Assembly (NCBI GenBank): GCA_050952845.1 | Contig: JBMNLP010000001.1 | Span: 2,294,001 to 2,358,000, forward strand | Source of the DNA: JAGVSV01 sp050952845 | GTDB taxonomy: Bacteria; Bacillota; Clostridia; Christensenellales; Aristaeellaceae | DNA length: 64,000 bases | Reading direction: 5' to 3' | Part shown: one piece after another, positions 42,001-51,067 of the stretch | How the letters are laid out: every line of letters starts with the position of its first letter | How positions within the stretch are numbered: position 1 is the stretch's first letter | Translations under genes and position numbers: made by a program | The notes under the pieces: model-generated | Databases searched by the model: none | What the model was told of the DNA's origin: nothing | Seen by the model: only the letters and a program-made list of their open reading frames with translations

Positions 42001-44596
42001 TTGCAGCAGCCTGAAAAAAATCACACTGCCCAAGGAATTAAAGCATATCGCATATGGCACATTTTCCAGCTGCGACAGCCTGAACAGCATCAAACTACCA
42101 AAGGGGCTGCAAAGCATCGGAGACTGGGCGTTTTCCTATTGCGAGAGCCTGACCAGCATCACGCTGCCGGAGGGGCTGCAGTCCATCGAAGATGGCGCGT
42201 TTTACGGCTGCAAAAGCCTGACCAGCATCAGGCTGCCCAAGGGGCTGCAGCTCATTGGGAACGAAGTGTTCGGCAATTGCTCCAGCCTTCGCAATGTTTC
42301 CTTGCCGAACAGCCTGAAAACCATGGGCGATAACCCCTTTGTCGGAACAAAGGCCAAGCTGTCGCTCTCATCAAACCACCCGTACTTTACCCTGGTAAAG
42401 GGTATGCTGATCAACAAGGGCACAAAACGCCTGGTGTCCCATTCCTATGGCGGCCTGGGGAAAAAATGCATTGTACCGGAAGGCATCCTGCACATTGGAC
42501 GCAGTGCGTTTCACAGCTGCGACAGCCTGACCGGCATCCAGCTGCCGGAAGGGCTGCAATCCATTGGATCTGACGCGTTTTACGAGTGCGAAAACCTGAC
42601 TGATATCACATTGCCGAAGGGATTGCAAAGCATCGAGTACCGCACATTTTCCAGCTGCGATAGCCTGACCAGTGTCAGGCTGCCGGAAGGGCTGCAACAC
42701 ATCGGGGACAGTGCATTTTCCAGCTGCGATAGCCTGACCAGTGTCACGCTGCCGGAGGGGCTGCAACACATCGGGGACAGTGCATTTTCCAGCTGCGATA
42801 GCCTGACCAGTGTCACGCTGCCGGAGGGTTTGCAGCACATAGGGAACTATGCGTTTAACTATTGCCGCAGCCTAAGCGACATCACGCTGCCGGAAGGGCT
42901 GCAGCACATTGGAAGCAGTGCGTTTTCCAGCTGTAACAACCTGACCGGCATCACGCTGCCGAACAGCCTGAAAACCATGGGCGACAATCCATTTGAACGT
43001 ACAAAAATCAAGCTGTCGCTCTCGCCGGACCATCCGCATTTTGCCCTGGCGGACGGCATGCTGTTTCACAAAGGCGAGAAACGGTTGCTATCCTATTCCT
43101 ATGGCAGCCTGGCAGAAAACTGCGCGGTGCCGGAAGGCATCCTGCACATCGGGAACAATGCGTTTTCCTATTGCGACAGCCTAATCAGCATCAGGCTGCC
43201 GGAGAGCCTGCAAAGCATTGGAGATGACGCATTTGATGATTGCAAAAACCTGACCGGCATCACGCTGCCGGAGGGGTTGCAGCGCATTGGACGCAGTGCG
43301 TTTTCCAGCTGCGACAGCCTGACCAGCATCAGCCTTCCCGTAAGTCTGCAACACATCGGGGACTGGATGTTTTCCTGGTGCAAAAGTCTGACGGATGTTA
43401 TCCTGCCGGACGAACTGCAAAGCATCGGAGACAATGCGTTTTACAGGTGCGACAGCCTGACCGGCATCACGCTGCCGGAGGGGTTGCAGCGCATTGGAGA
43501 AGAAGCATTTGCCAAGTGCCAAAGCCTGAACAACCTCAACATCCCTGCCTCTGTGACAACCATTGGATCGGATGCTTTTGAAGAATGCCCGGCGCTAACC
43601 CTCGCCGTGGCGCCGGACAGCCCGGGCGCTGACTATGCCATCGCCCATGGGATTCCCCTCTTCTATGCGGAGCCTATCGCCACGCCAACGGCTGAGCCCA
43701 CATCGGCTCCTGAGACACCCGTCCCTGAAACACCAGCGCCCGAAACACCGGCACCCGAAACGCCAATACCTGAAACCGAAGCGCCGCAAGCCGTTTCTAC
43801 CGAGCCGCCAGCTACACAGGCGCCCACACAAGCACCCGAGCCCACTGCAGCGCCTGAGCCCGCGCCGGTGTTTGACCCCATCATGCTGCTGAAAGAATAT
43901 CAGTGCGATGGTTTTGACTACAAGCTCAACGCACAGGGCGAAGCCATGATCATCGGCTGCCAGGATGCCGCGGGGAAAGTGACCATTCCCGCCACGCTGG
44001 ACGGACACCCTGTGACAGCCATTGGCGATTACGTGTTTTACACCAACAAACAGATGACCGGCGTCACGCTGCCGGAAGGGCTGCGGCACATCGGAACCTG
44101 GGCGTTCGGCAAGTGTTCCCGCCTGGCCGGCATCGCTTTGCCGGACAGCCTTGAAACCCTGGGCGACAATCCCTTTGTGATGACAAAAGCTAAGCTGTCG
44201 CTTTCACCGGATCACCCGCACCTTGCCCTGATGGACGGCATGCTGTTCCACAAGGGCGATATGCGCCTGATCTGCTATCCCTTGGACAGCCTGGCGGAAA
44301 CCTGCTTGGTGCCCGAAGGCACCTTGCACATAGGACCTTTGGCGTTCTGCAATGTCATGACCTTGCGCACAGTCGTGCTGCCCGAAGGCCTGCAGAGCAT
44401 AGAAAAAGACGCGTTCATCTGGTGTTACGGCCTGTGCAGCGTCAACCTCCCCGCCTCGGTGACGCAGATCGACCCGACGGCTTTCACGGGTTGCCCGACG
44501 CTCACCCTCACCGTGGCGCCGGACAGCCCCGGCGCCGCCTATGCAAACGACAACCAGATTCCCTTTGTCTATGCCGAAGCGGCACCTGCGCTATGA
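39041..44596 (+). CDS. Giant BspA-type leucine-rich-repeat lipoprotein
   Basis: 1851 residues. The N-terminus MKRLWSGLLAAVLLITGC gives a lipobox (ITGC, C18), so it is a predicted surface lipoprotein. The body is dozens of 23-residue LRR_5 (Treponema/BspA) repeats of the form LPEGLQHIGNYAFYDC. About every 120-180 residues a non-LRR insert recurs with NPF, LSLSPDHPHFALVDGML and CVVPEGILHIG; ten such inserts were counted. A Pro/Thr/Glu-rich linker (about 1546-1612) separates a shorter second repeat block. GTG 39041 follows AGGAGG. BspA-like proteins mediate binding to host matrix, other bacteria or polysaccharide. The 3' end overlaps the convergent gene at 44591 by six bases. Confidence 0.9.
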   Translation: MKRLWSGLLAAVLLITGCAVQGNVAAASGNEDAAEYTSGEFTYTLNNSGEAVITGCSGYGRTLTVPERVDEYPVVGIGEKAFYNCDGLAGISLPEGLQSIGNEAFYSCDDLAGIHLPDSLTAMGDNPFLSTKAELSLSPDHPHFALMDGMLFHKGEKRLVCYPYGSRAETCALPEGTLRIGAKAFFWCSNLVSIALPDSLTAIDDNPFVGTKAELSLSADHPHFALVDGMLIDKGEKRLVFSYNEHDGTCVVPEDILHIGARAFYRCSNLTSINLPEGLQGIGDRAFDGCSNLTNIVLPESLQHIGESAFDDCTELTGINLPDSLKTIGDNPFVRTKAELSLSADHPHFTLVDGMLIDKGEKQIVSHSHGSLAKKCVVPEGILHIGNNAFYRCDSLTGITLPEGLQSIGVRAFYECEGLAGIKLPEGFKRIENEAFYGCSSLGGIALPDSLTAMGDNPFAKTKAKLSLSPDHPHFALVDGMLIDKGKKRLVSHSCGSLAETCAVPEGTQHIGASAFYSCDCLTGIRLPEGLQSIKKQAFYGCKSLADITFPKGMQYIGYGAFDGCESLTDIALPEGLQHIGNWAFSDCNSLTSITLPEGLQHIGNYAFYDCYNLAGITLPEGLQSIGYNAFSWCSNLTSVALPNSLKAMDGNPFAGIKAKLSLSPDHPYFALVDGMLIDKGKKQLVSCSYGSLAENCVVPEGILHIGDSAFDGCDSLTVTLPEGLQSIGDSAFSSCYNLTNITLPEGLQHIGNYAFFYCYNLAGITLPEGLQSIGYDAFSWCSNLTSVALPNSLKAMDGNPFAGIKAKLSLSPDHPYFALVDGMLIDKGKKQLVSYSYGSLAENCVVPEGILHIGDRAFNECEDLTGISIPEGLQSIGYEAFSGCSSLTSITLPNSLNTLSGNPFAGTKANLSLSPSHPCFALVNGMLIDKGKKRLVSCSYGSLEKNCVVPEGILHIEDRAFDGCEDLTGITLPKGLQSIGYSAFSGCSSLKKITLPKELKHIAYGTFSSCDSLNSIKLPKGLQSIGDWAFSYCESLTSITLPEGLQSIEDGAFYGCKSLTSIRLPKGLQLIGNEVFGNCSSLRNVSLPNSLKTMGDNPFVGTKAKLSLSSNHPYFTLVKGMLINKGTKRLVSHSYGGLGKKCIVPEGILHIGRSAFHSCDSLTGIQLPEGLQSIGSDAFYECENLTDITLPKGLQSIEYRTFSSCDSLTSVRLPEGLQHIGDSAFSSCDSLTSVTLPEGLQHIGDSAFSSCDSLTSVTLPEGLQHIGNYAFNYCRSLSDITLPEGLQHIGSSAFSSCNNLTGITLPNSLKTMGDNPFERTKIKLSLSPDHPHFALADGMLFHKGEKRLLSYSYGSLAENCAVPEGILHIGNNAFSYCDSLISIRLPESLQSIGDDAFDDCKNLTGITLPEGLQRIGRSAFSSCDSLTSISLPVSLQHIGDWMFSWCKSLTDVILPDELQSIGDNAFYRCDSLTGITLPEGLQRIGEEAFAKCQSLNNLNIPASVTTIGSDAFEECPALTLAVAPDSPGADYAIAHGIPLFYAEPIATPTAEPTSAPETPVPETPAPETPAPETPIPETEAPQAVSTEPPATQAPTQAPEPTAAPEPAPVFDPIMLLKEYQCDGFDYKLNAQGEAMIIGCQDAAGKVTIPATLDGHPVTAIGDYVFYTNKQMTGVTLPEGLRHIGTWAFGKCSRLAGIALPDSLETLGDNPFVMTKAKLSLSPDHPHLALMDGMLFHKGDMRLICYPLDSLAETCLVPEGTLHIGPLAFCNVMTLRTVVLPEGLQSIEKDAFIWCYGLCSVNLPASVTQIDPTAFTGCPTLTLTVAPDSPGAAYANDNQIPFVYAEAAPAL
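40832..41620 (+). repeat. 444-bp near-identical tandem duplication inside the repeat lipoprotein
   Basis: Sequence from about 40832 to 41170 recurs from about 41276 to 41614, shifted by 444 bases (148 codons), with only a few substitutions (for example YDC to FYC, YNAF to YDAF, CSYG to YSYG). It indicates a recent in-frame duplication. Confidence 0.8.
42656..42860 (+). repeat. 69-bp tandem repeats inside the repeat lipoprotein
   Basis: Three consecutive 23-codon units (SCDSLTSVTLPEGLQHIGDS type) are almost identical at DNA level, so the array is likely unstable in copy number. Confidence 0.75.
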
Positions 44597-45583
44597 CGCC
44601 AGCGCCGCAAAAAACGCGTGGATGTTCTCCCATTTGGCTGCAGGAGGGATGTCGCAGCCTGAGGAAGGGATGAAGTTGGGCGCACTGCCGCAGGACTGCA
44701 TCAGGGCCCTGGTCGCCGCGGCGATGCCCTCAGGCGTGCCGCCGGCGAAATAACCAGCCGGGTCAATGTTGCCCATACACAGCGCCGACCGGGGCGCAGC
44801 ATCCAGGATTTCGCGCATGCTGACCGCGTTGCCAAAATGATACGCCGCGGCGCCGACCGAGAAGATGGCGGGCAGCATGCGGTTGACGGCATTGCCGCAG
44901 TTATGGTAGATCACGGCAAAATCATCCCGCTGAACAGCCTGGACGATGCGCTGCACCCAGGGGGTGGAGAACTCCGCATTCAGATCGGGCGACAGCAAGC
45001 CGGCCAGCGGCTCAGCCATCATCACGCCGTCCACCCCGGCATCCCGGAACGCCAGGGCATATTGCACCAGAAAATCGGTAGCCTTGTCCAGCAACACCTG
45101 CACCATCTCCGGCTCATCGTAGCACAGATACATGATCTCGGTCACATCGCACAGGCGGCCCACCAGCGAAAACGGGCCGATTACGCCGGCCAGCACAGGC
45201 CGGTCGGTGATGAGGCGCTTAGCCCGGCGCAGCGCTTCCACGCACAAGCCTGTGCGCCCCTCGCCCACTGTGGGCACACGCAGCGCGTCCGCTGCCCCGC
45301 GGCTGTCCACCAGCTGGCCGGTGACGTTGGGCACCTCATCGTCGGCAAAGTGCACATCGGCGCCAAAGGCCTGCGCCTCCACCGAAAGGTCCATCAGGCT
45401 GACAGATGCCAGCGCCGGCACCTCGTCGGCAACCAGCTTCATGGCCTGAGCCTGGTATTCGCTGCTGTTCACCAACTGGCGCACCGTGATGCCCATTTTC
45501 TGCACCGCGGGAAACGACAGGATGGGCAGCGCGCCCTTTTTCTTGCTCCGGGCTGCTTGCCACAGCATATCGGCAGTGTTCAT
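44591..45583 (-). CDS. Uroporphyrinogen decarboxylase-family (MtaA-like) methyltransferase
   Basis: 330 residues. MNTADMLWQAARSKKKGALP opens the protein; AVIYHNCGNAVNRML supplies H-x-C and NFIPSSGCDIPPAAKWEN the second cysteine, matching the zinc site of MtaA/MtbA-type methylcobamide:thiol methyltransferases. It is therefore the most MtaA-like of the four URO-D proteins here. ATG 45583 follows AGAGGAGC; the open frame upstream lacks a site. It is the last gene of the T-box-led operon, 46 bases after the rhamnosidase, and could take part in methyl transfer from demethylated plant compounds; no corrinoid protein is adjacent. Confidence 0.85.
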   Translation of the reverse strand: MNTADMLWQAARSKKKGALPILSFPAVQKMGITVRQLVNSSEYQAQAMKLVADEVPALASVSLMDLSVEAQAFGADVHFADDEVPNVTGQLVDSRGAADALRVPTVGEGRTGLCVEALRRAKRLITDRPVLAGVIGPFSLVGRLCDVTEIMYLCYDEPEMVQVLLDKATDFLVQYALAFRDAGVDGVMMAEPLAGLLSPDLNAEFSTPWVQRIVQAVQRDDFAVIYHNCGNAVNRMLPAIFSVGAAAYHFGNAVSMREILDAAPRSALCMGNIDPAGYFAGGTPEGIAAATRALMQSCGSAPNFIPSSGCDIPPAAKWENIHAFFAALAS

Positions 45584-45629
45584 ACAAATGCTCCTCTCTT
45601 GATTGACCGCATGCCGTTCAAAGCCGTTC

Positions 45630-48182
45630 TCATGCGGGTAATTTTTCATTGAAAACGTGGAACCCCGCCCCCACCTCATGGGTTTTGCCGCCGAAACGCA
45701 CCTCGGCTTCCACCCCGAAGGGCACCGTCAGGTGCAGGTGGGCAGCGCCGTAGCGCTTCATCCAGCGCACAGCTACATCGCCCCGGATGGTATCGACAAC
45801 TGCCTGGGCGCTGAGCAGGTCCGCGGGCATGTGCGGCGCGATCAGGACGCGCCGGAAGCCGGGCGCTGCCGGGCGGATGCCGGCGATGCGGCTGTACAGC
45901 CAGCCATCGACCGCGCCGTACATGGGGTGGCTGTGCGAGTTCATGCCCGGGTTTTTTTTCAGTTCAAAGCGTTCCCATATGGTGGTCGCCTCGTTTTGCA
46001 GCATGAAGCCCCAGGAGGGGTACGTCTGCCGGGTGATCAGCCACCAGGCGTCGTCCACATAGCCATGGTCGCAAAGGACGTCCATCAGATACTTCGTGCA
46101 CAGGTTGCCGGTGGTGATGCGGTAGCCGTTTTGCCGCAGCTCCTCCATGATGCGGGCTGCCGCGCGCGGCGCATCGCTCTGGGGCAGCAGCCCCAGCCAC
46201 AGCGCAAACGCCTGGCAAGCCTGCGAACCGGTAGCCATCTGCGCGGTATCGGGATGGTACCATTTGTTCAGCATGGCGGTGCGGATTTCCCCCGCTCTGC
46301 CGTCCCACTGCACGGCGTCTTTTTCATCACCCAGCAGGCGGGCAAACCGCGCCATCAGCACGCAGTTATAATAGCTGAACCCGGTAGACATGAACACGCC
46401 GGGTGTCACCGCCGACCGGGGTATTTCGCTGCTTTCGCAGGCGTATTCAGGCCCTGCCCAATCGCCATAATGGGAGTAGGTGACGATGTGGTCTTTGCTG
46501 TTGTCCATCAGGCAGCGCTGCCAGGCCGCAAACCGCTCGTACCCTTCCTCAATCAAATCGAGCGAGCCTGTGTACAGGCAGTGCTGCCAGGCTGCCACCA
46601 GAAAGCTGGAGCTGACCGGGTCAGCCGGGCGCGCGCCGAACACATAGGGCGCGGTACAGGTGATGGCACCGTCGGCGCTTTGCGCGTCCATCACGTCGCG
46701 CACCACCTTGGGGAACACGCGCCCGATATCGAAGTTGTAGGGCGTCGCCTCAAAGCGCACGGTGGCGTCGTTCAGCCAGCCCATGCGCTCATCGCGCTGG
46801 GGACAATCCGTCAGGATGCTGTGCTGGTTGGCGCGCTCGGTGGCGACGCAGGCTTCGTGGATGGCGGTGACCAGCGCGTCGCCGCAACGGAAGAAGGAGC
46901 GCGTGTCCATGGCGGTGTGCAGCGACACCGCCTCGATATCGTCAGGCGAAAGCATTGGCAGCCCTTCAATGCGGGCGTAGCGGAAGCCGTGGTAGGTAAA
47001 CATCGGCTGCCAGAGGGACAGATCGCGCCCATCGCCCGCGGCGATGTAGGTGTCGGTGGCAGCCGCATCGCGCAGCGGTGCGGTGTACAGGTCGCCCTCC
47101 TCGGTCAGCTCCTCGGCGTGGGAGATGCGGATGGTGTGTCCCTGTGCAAGGCGCGGCAGCCGCAGGCGCACGACGCCGGCTACGTTGTGCCCAAAGTCCG
47201 CCAGCACAGCGCCGCTGTCCGTCCGCCACATAGCCACAGGCGCATAAGCCCTACCCTCCCTGATGGGCGGGATCAGCATGGGCTTTATGCAGCCGCCGGG
47301 GCCGGGCACCTCCACAGCCTGAGCAAAGCCGGTGAACCCGGGCAGATTCCATCCCGGCTGCGCCCTGGCGGCGTCCCAGGTTTCGCCGTCAAACAGATCG
47401 CTGGCTGCCAGCATGCCATACCCCCACTGCCACCCGCTATCGGACAGTACCCACTGGGTGCGCCCGTCCTCATAGGTCAGCCGGAGCATGGCCGTGAACT
47501 GCTGCCTGCCGGAAAAGGCGATGCCGCCCTCCCGGTCGCTGAAGCGATCGGAGGCAACCAGGCGGTTGCACCGCCAGCCATCCCCCACCATGGCGCCGAT
47601 GCAGTTGGCGCCCTGGCGCAGCCTCTCATGCAGCAAGGGATAGGTGACATACTGGCAGGTTTTGCTGTAGTCGGTGTGGGCAGGCTCCAGCGCCGCATCA
47701 TCCAGCGGCTCGCCGTTAAGATACAGCTGATGGTAGCCGATGCCGCAGGCATACAAAACAGCGGTGCGCAGCGGGCCATCGATATGCACATCACGCCTGA
47801 AATAGTTAACGCGCCCGGGAACATCCTTACCTGCCCCGATCCAGGGGGCGCGCCAGGTTACATCAGTGCGGTATAGATCGGCGGACCAGGGCTCGCTCTC
47901 ATGGCCCCTGTCGTCCCGAACGGTCAGGGTGAGCCGCACCGGCTCACCCTCAGGCAATGGAGGGCCCTGGTAGCGGAGCGACTGCTCCTCCTGCAGCACC
48001 CAGCCGCTGTCCCATTCTATGCCGTCGGCTGTCACCTGAGCGCGGCAGGCCGTCTGCCGCCCGCCCCCGTCGGCACGCTGTACGCCCCAGGAAAACAGCG
48101 GTTTGTCCCCGGAAAACAACCTGCTGCGCGGATCATCCGTCAACCGCCCCGCGTCCACCGCAGCGTGAATCAACCGGATCAT
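45630..48182 (-). CDS. Alpha-L-rhamnosidase (GH78)
   Basis: 850 residues, typical length for GH78. N-terminal beta-sandwich domains include FSWGVQRADGG and YACGIGYHQLYLNGEPLDD; the (alpha/alpha)6 barrel has the signature ILTDCPQRDERMGWLNDATV, holding the catalytic carboxylates, and a late QNEATTIWERFELKKNPGMN with SHPMYGAVDGWLY. It removes terminal alpha-L-rhamnose from pectin side chains, flavonoid glycosides or bacterial polysaccharides. No signal peptide, so it acts on imported oligosaccharides. ATG 48182 follows AAAGGAGG. It lies 16 bases after tldE in the T-box-led operon. Confidence 0.93.
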   Translation of the reverse strand: MIRLIHAAVDAGRLTDDPRSRLFSGDKPLFSWGVQRADGGGRQTACRAQVTADGIEWDSGWVLQEEQSLRYQGPPLPEGEPVRLTLTVRDDRGHESEPWSADLYRTDVTWRAPWIGAGKDVPGRVNYFRRDVHIDGPLRTAVLYACGIGYHQLYLNGEPLDDAALEPAHTDYSKTCQYVTYPLLHERLRQGANCIGAMVGDGWRCNRLVASDRFSDREGGIAFSGRQQFTAMLRLTYEDGRTQWVLSDSGWQWGYGMLAASDLFDGETWDAARAQPGWNLPGFTGFAQAVEVPGPGGCIKPMLIPPIREGRAYAPVAMWRTDSGAVLADFGHNVAGVVRLRLPRLAQGHTIRISHAEELTEEGDLYTAPLRDAAATDTYIAAGDGRDLSLWQPMFTYHGFRYARIEGLPMLSPDDIEAVSLHTAMDTRSFFRCGDALVTAIHEACVATERANQHSILTDCPQRDERMGWLNDATVRFEATPYNFDIGRVFPKVVRDVMDAQSADGAITCTAPYVFGARPADPVSSSFLVAAWQHCLYTGSLDLIEEGYERFAAWQRCLMDNSKDHIVTYSHYGDWAGPEYACESSEIPRSAVTPGVFMSTGFSYYNCVLMARFARLLGDEKDAVQWDGRAGEIRTAMLNKWYHPDTAQMATGSQACQAFALWLGLLPQSDAPRAAARIMEELRQNGYRITTGNLCTKYLMDVLCDHGYVDDAWWLITRQTYPSWGFMLQNEATTIWERFELKKNPGMNSHSHPMYGAVDGWLYSRIAGIRPAAPGFRRVLIAPHMPADLLSAQAVVDTIRGDVAVRWMKRYGAAHLHLTVPFGVEAEVRFGGKTHEVGAGFHVFNEKLPA

Positions 48183-48198
48183 GCTTACCTCCTTTTGG

Positions 48199-49587
48199 TC
48201 AGAAGCTTTCGTTGGACAACTCCACAGATACGTCGTCGGCGCACAGCAGGGAGGGCACCACCACAGCCACGGGGTTGCGCGCACCGTATGTGTTGGACAG
48301 GTTATACGCCTCCGTCGACCGGGACAGCCAGCGCAGCTTGGCGCCAAATATATCGCTTAGCTTTTCAGTGAAGCGCACGTTGTAGGGCAGCCGAATACCG
48401 CCTTCCCTGGGCAGCCACAGCGCGCCAAAGCGGGTGGTGCCGGTGATCAAGCCTTCGGAGGGATTGACCACCCCCATATAGTGCAGGTAGGGAGCGTATA
48501 GGATATCCACATCACGCGGAGCCTGCGCCAGTTCCTGTATGCCGGCGATATCCTGATCGCCGCCCGACATCACCAGGCTGAGGTTGGGCACATCGTCGCC
48601 GGTGGGCTTTTCATTGTATTCGTCGGCTGTGTCCTGATCAAACGAGAAACCCTTCAGCACGCCGGCGTCATACCAGGCGCGCTGTTCACGCCGGCGGCCA
48701 TACAGGTCGTACGGCCAGGCGAAGGTCAGCCGCTGCGCAGGGTCGTCCGTCAGGGTAAACCGGCTGTTCATCACCTGCCGGCCGATGTCCTCCTTGCGGT
48801 ACATGCCCATGCCCCGCATCACAGCCGCGCCGGACAGCCCCAAGTACCCCAGCATGGACAGGTATTCCGCCGTCGCCGCGGGGCCGAACACCACGCGGCA
48901 TTTGCCGGGCTCAAGCCTGATCGCCTGCTGCGTGAGGTATTGCTCCTTCAGGAAAGCCAGCCTTGCCCTGAGCGCCGCGGCATCTAAATCAGCCGCCGCC
49001 GCGACAGACTGCTCGGCGTTGATCTCCCACTTGTGTTGCAGGGACGACAGCACCAGCGTTACCTGGGCGTCGGTGCCCTGCCAGTACACGGTGTGCGGCG
49101 TCTGGGTGGATATTGCCGCCATTTCAGTAACACCGGACGAAAAGTTGCCGGACAAACGCAGGTCATCCGTGTCCAGCCCGCCGGCCGCCTCCTCCACAAA
49201 AGCCAGGATGTCCGCATGGTACATGTCCGCCAGCGCAGGGTCATACCCGCCGCGGCTGTCGGTGCTTTCGCCGATTTCCGCCAGCGTGGGCTGATAGGAC
49301 AGCTCGCTGGCAAAGGGCAGCATATCAATTGCCTGGTCCAGGCAGCGCTTCATGGCGGGCAGGTCATCCACCCCGCACATGATGCCGGCAGAAGCCTTTC
49401 TATGGTCGCCATAGGCGGTAGCTGTCAGGCGCAGCAGGGCTTCCGAGGTGCTCAGCGACACAGCGGAATTGGCCAGGCGGATAAACCGGCTGTCCTCCCG
49501 GTGGCACTGGAGATACATGCGCGCGCCCTTGGACAGCGCATAGGCGCGCAGGGTAGTCAGCAGTTCCCTGAGGTCGTTGTTCTGCAT
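48199..49587 (-). CDS. TldE/PmbA-family protein
   Basis: 462 residues, the non-catalytic partner of the TldD/TldE protease. It lacks the HExxxH motif of TldD but shares the fold (ARMYLQCHREDSRFIRLANS, then LSLVMSGGDQDIAG with the glycine-rich end). In E. coli TldD/TldE process microcin B17 and degrade CcdA; many gut anaerobes have the pair without a known substrate. ATG 49587 is chosen over GTG 49596; AGGTAGGTG lies just upstream and the tldD stop overlaps this region. Directly follows tldD. Confidence 0.9.
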   Translation of the reverse strand: MQNNDLRELLTTLRAYALSKGARMYLQCHREDSRFIRLANSAVSLSTSEALLRLTATAYGDHRKASAGIMCGVDDLPAMKRCLDQAIDMLPFASELSYQPTLAEIGESTDSRGGYDPALADMYHADILAFVEEAAGGLDTDDLRLSGNFSSGVTEMAAISTQTPHTVYWQGTDAQVTLVLSSLQHKWEINAEQSVAAAADLDAAALRARLAFLKEQYLTQQAIRLEPGKCRVVFGPAATAEYLSMLGYLGLSGAAVMRGMGMYRKEDIGRQVMNSRFTLTDDPAQRLTFAWPYDLYGRRREQRAWYDAGVLKGFSFDQDTADEYNEKPTGDDVPNLSLVMSGGDQDIAGIQELAQAPRDVDILYAPYLHYMGVVNPSEGLITGTTRFGALWLPREGGIRLPYNVRFTEKLSDIFGAKLRWLSRSTEAYNLSNTYGARNPVAVVVPSLLCADDVSVELSNESF

Positions 49588-49588
49588 A

Positions 49589-51043
49589 TCAGGCACCTAC
49601 CTTTACGTTGTCAAACCGGCAGACGGGAATGCCGTGGCCCAGCTGCATCACCTGGGACGGCGCGCCTTTGCCGCAGTTATCCACATACTGCACCTGCCAG
49701 GTGCTCTCGTCGCCCACCATGGACAGCGAGCGGTAAAATGGCAGCGTCTGCCCGGAATAGGCACAGTTGTTCACAATGCCCTTCTTCTGCCCGTCCTCCA
49801 CCAGCCAGCCGATTTCGGTGGCGAAGTGAAACTGCTCCCTGTTGGAGCCGATGGACCAGGATTTGTCGCCGGACAGCACGACGCCCTTTTCAGTAGCGGC
49901 GATGATATCGTCCAGGCTGCCGTCCGTGCCGGGGTCGATGTTGATGTTGGTCATCCGCTCCAGCGGCGCGCGCCAGAACGAGCTGGCACGGGCGGTACCG
50001 CCGGAAGCCGGGAAGATGGTGCGCCCCGCCCGCTCGTTGGCTTCCGTTACCATCTGCCGGGATGTGATGGCGCCCACCAGGATGCCGTTTTCGATCAGCA
50101 TGGTGTTCTTCGCCGGCACGCCGTCATCATCGTAGCCAAAGCTGCCGGGGGAGTTTGGCAGCGTGGCGTCTGCGCGGGCGTTCAGCTTGGGCGAGCCGTA
50201 GCGGAGAACGCCAAAGTCCTCCAGGCGCACAAACGAACCGCCGGCATAGCTCAGCTCATAGCCTAAAATCCTGTCCAGCTCCAGCGCGTGGCCGATGGTT
50301 TCGTGCACCTGCAGGTACATCATGTCGGGCAGCAGGATCACGCTGCGCAGCCCGTCCGGGCATGCCGGCGCCTCCTTCAGCTGCCGCAGTTCGTCGGTGA
50401 TGCGGTCAGCTTCGCTTTCCCACAGCGCCTGATCCATCACCTCCCAGCCGCGGGTATCCCCAAGCCTGGGCGGCTGCCAGCTGCGCCGCTGCATATCCCC
50501 CGAAGCGCCTGTGGCGCGCACCTGCATGCCCGGGAAGATCTCCCGGATGGTCTTTTCGATATGGGCGCCCTGGGTGTCGTAGTACGCCACGGTTTTGCTC
50601 GCAGCATCAATGTATACCAGCCGTTGCTCCACGCTGGGCACATCCAACCGTTTGTCTAACTGCATTAAAAAATCCACCTGCGTTGACAGCGGCGTCAGCA
50701 GCGGATCTTCCGTGCAGGGGGAGACAAACTGCCCGCTTACAACCTCCTTGTCCGCCAGGCGAATGGGGCGTCCAACGCGCCGGGCGGCAACGCGGGCGTT
50801 TTCCAAAGCGCGGTCAAACACAGCGGGGATGTTGCTCAGGTCGCTTGCAGCGGCAAACCCCCAGGCGCCGTCATACAGCACGCGCACGCCAAAGCCGCTT
50901 TCCGCATCCCTGGCAAAGGCATGCATGTTGCCGTTCCATATCATCAGGGTGCTGTGCTCCTCCCTGGGGTGATACCGTACGTCAGCATAGGCTGCGCCCT
51001 GCGCAAGCAGCCTGTCCAGCTCTGCTTTCCATTGGTAAGCCAT
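49589..51043 (-). CDS. tldD: TldD-family metalloprotease
   Basis: 484 residues. The zinc site MMYLQVHETIGHALELDRIL contains HExxxH (HETIGH), and the C-terminal half has GFGVRVLYDGAWGFAAA-type elements near the N-terminus and the EGVVLSGDKSWSIGSNREQF region. With TldE it forms a heterodimeric peptidase that cuts unfolded or modified peptides threaded through the dimer. The stop overlaps the tldE start region. Fourth-from-last gene in the T-box-led operon, 24 bases after the RpiB-like gene. Confidence 0.92.
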   Translation of the reverse strand: MAYQWKAELDRLLAQGAAYADVRYHPREEHSTLMIWNGNMHAFARDAESGFGVRVLYDGAWGFAAASDLSNIPAVFDRALENARVAARRVGRPIRLADKEVVSGQFVSPCTEDPLLTPLSTQVDFLMQLDKRLDVPSVEQRLVYIDAASKTVAYYDTQGAHIEKTIREIFPGMQVRATGASGDMQRRSWQPPRLGDTRGWEVMDQALWESEADRITDELRQLKEAPACPDGLRSVILLPDMMYLQVHETIGHALELDRILGYELSYAGGSFVRLEDFGVLRYGSPKLNARADATLPNSPGSFGYDDDGVPAKNTMLIENGILVGAITSRQMVTEANERAGRTIFPASGGTARASSFWRAPLERMTNINIDPGTDGSLDDIIAATEKGVVLSGDKSWSIGSNREQFHFATEIGWLVEDGQKKGIVNNCAYSGQTLPFYRSLSMVGDESTWQVQYVDNCGKGAPSQVMQLGHGIPVCRFDNVKVGA

Positions 51044-51067
51044 AGGATCATACCTTCCTTTCCGGAG

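Noticed and set aside
39300..43600. CRISPR-like or satellite array
   Set aside because: The regular repetition comes from leucine-rich-repeat coding sequence in one long open frame, with no spacer/repeat structure.
45657..47876. 739-codon plus-strand open frame antisense to the GH78 gene
   Set aside because: It has no family-like motifs, is rich in His, Gly, Ala and Arg as expected for a high-GC antisense frame, and overlaps a well-supported rhamnosidase.
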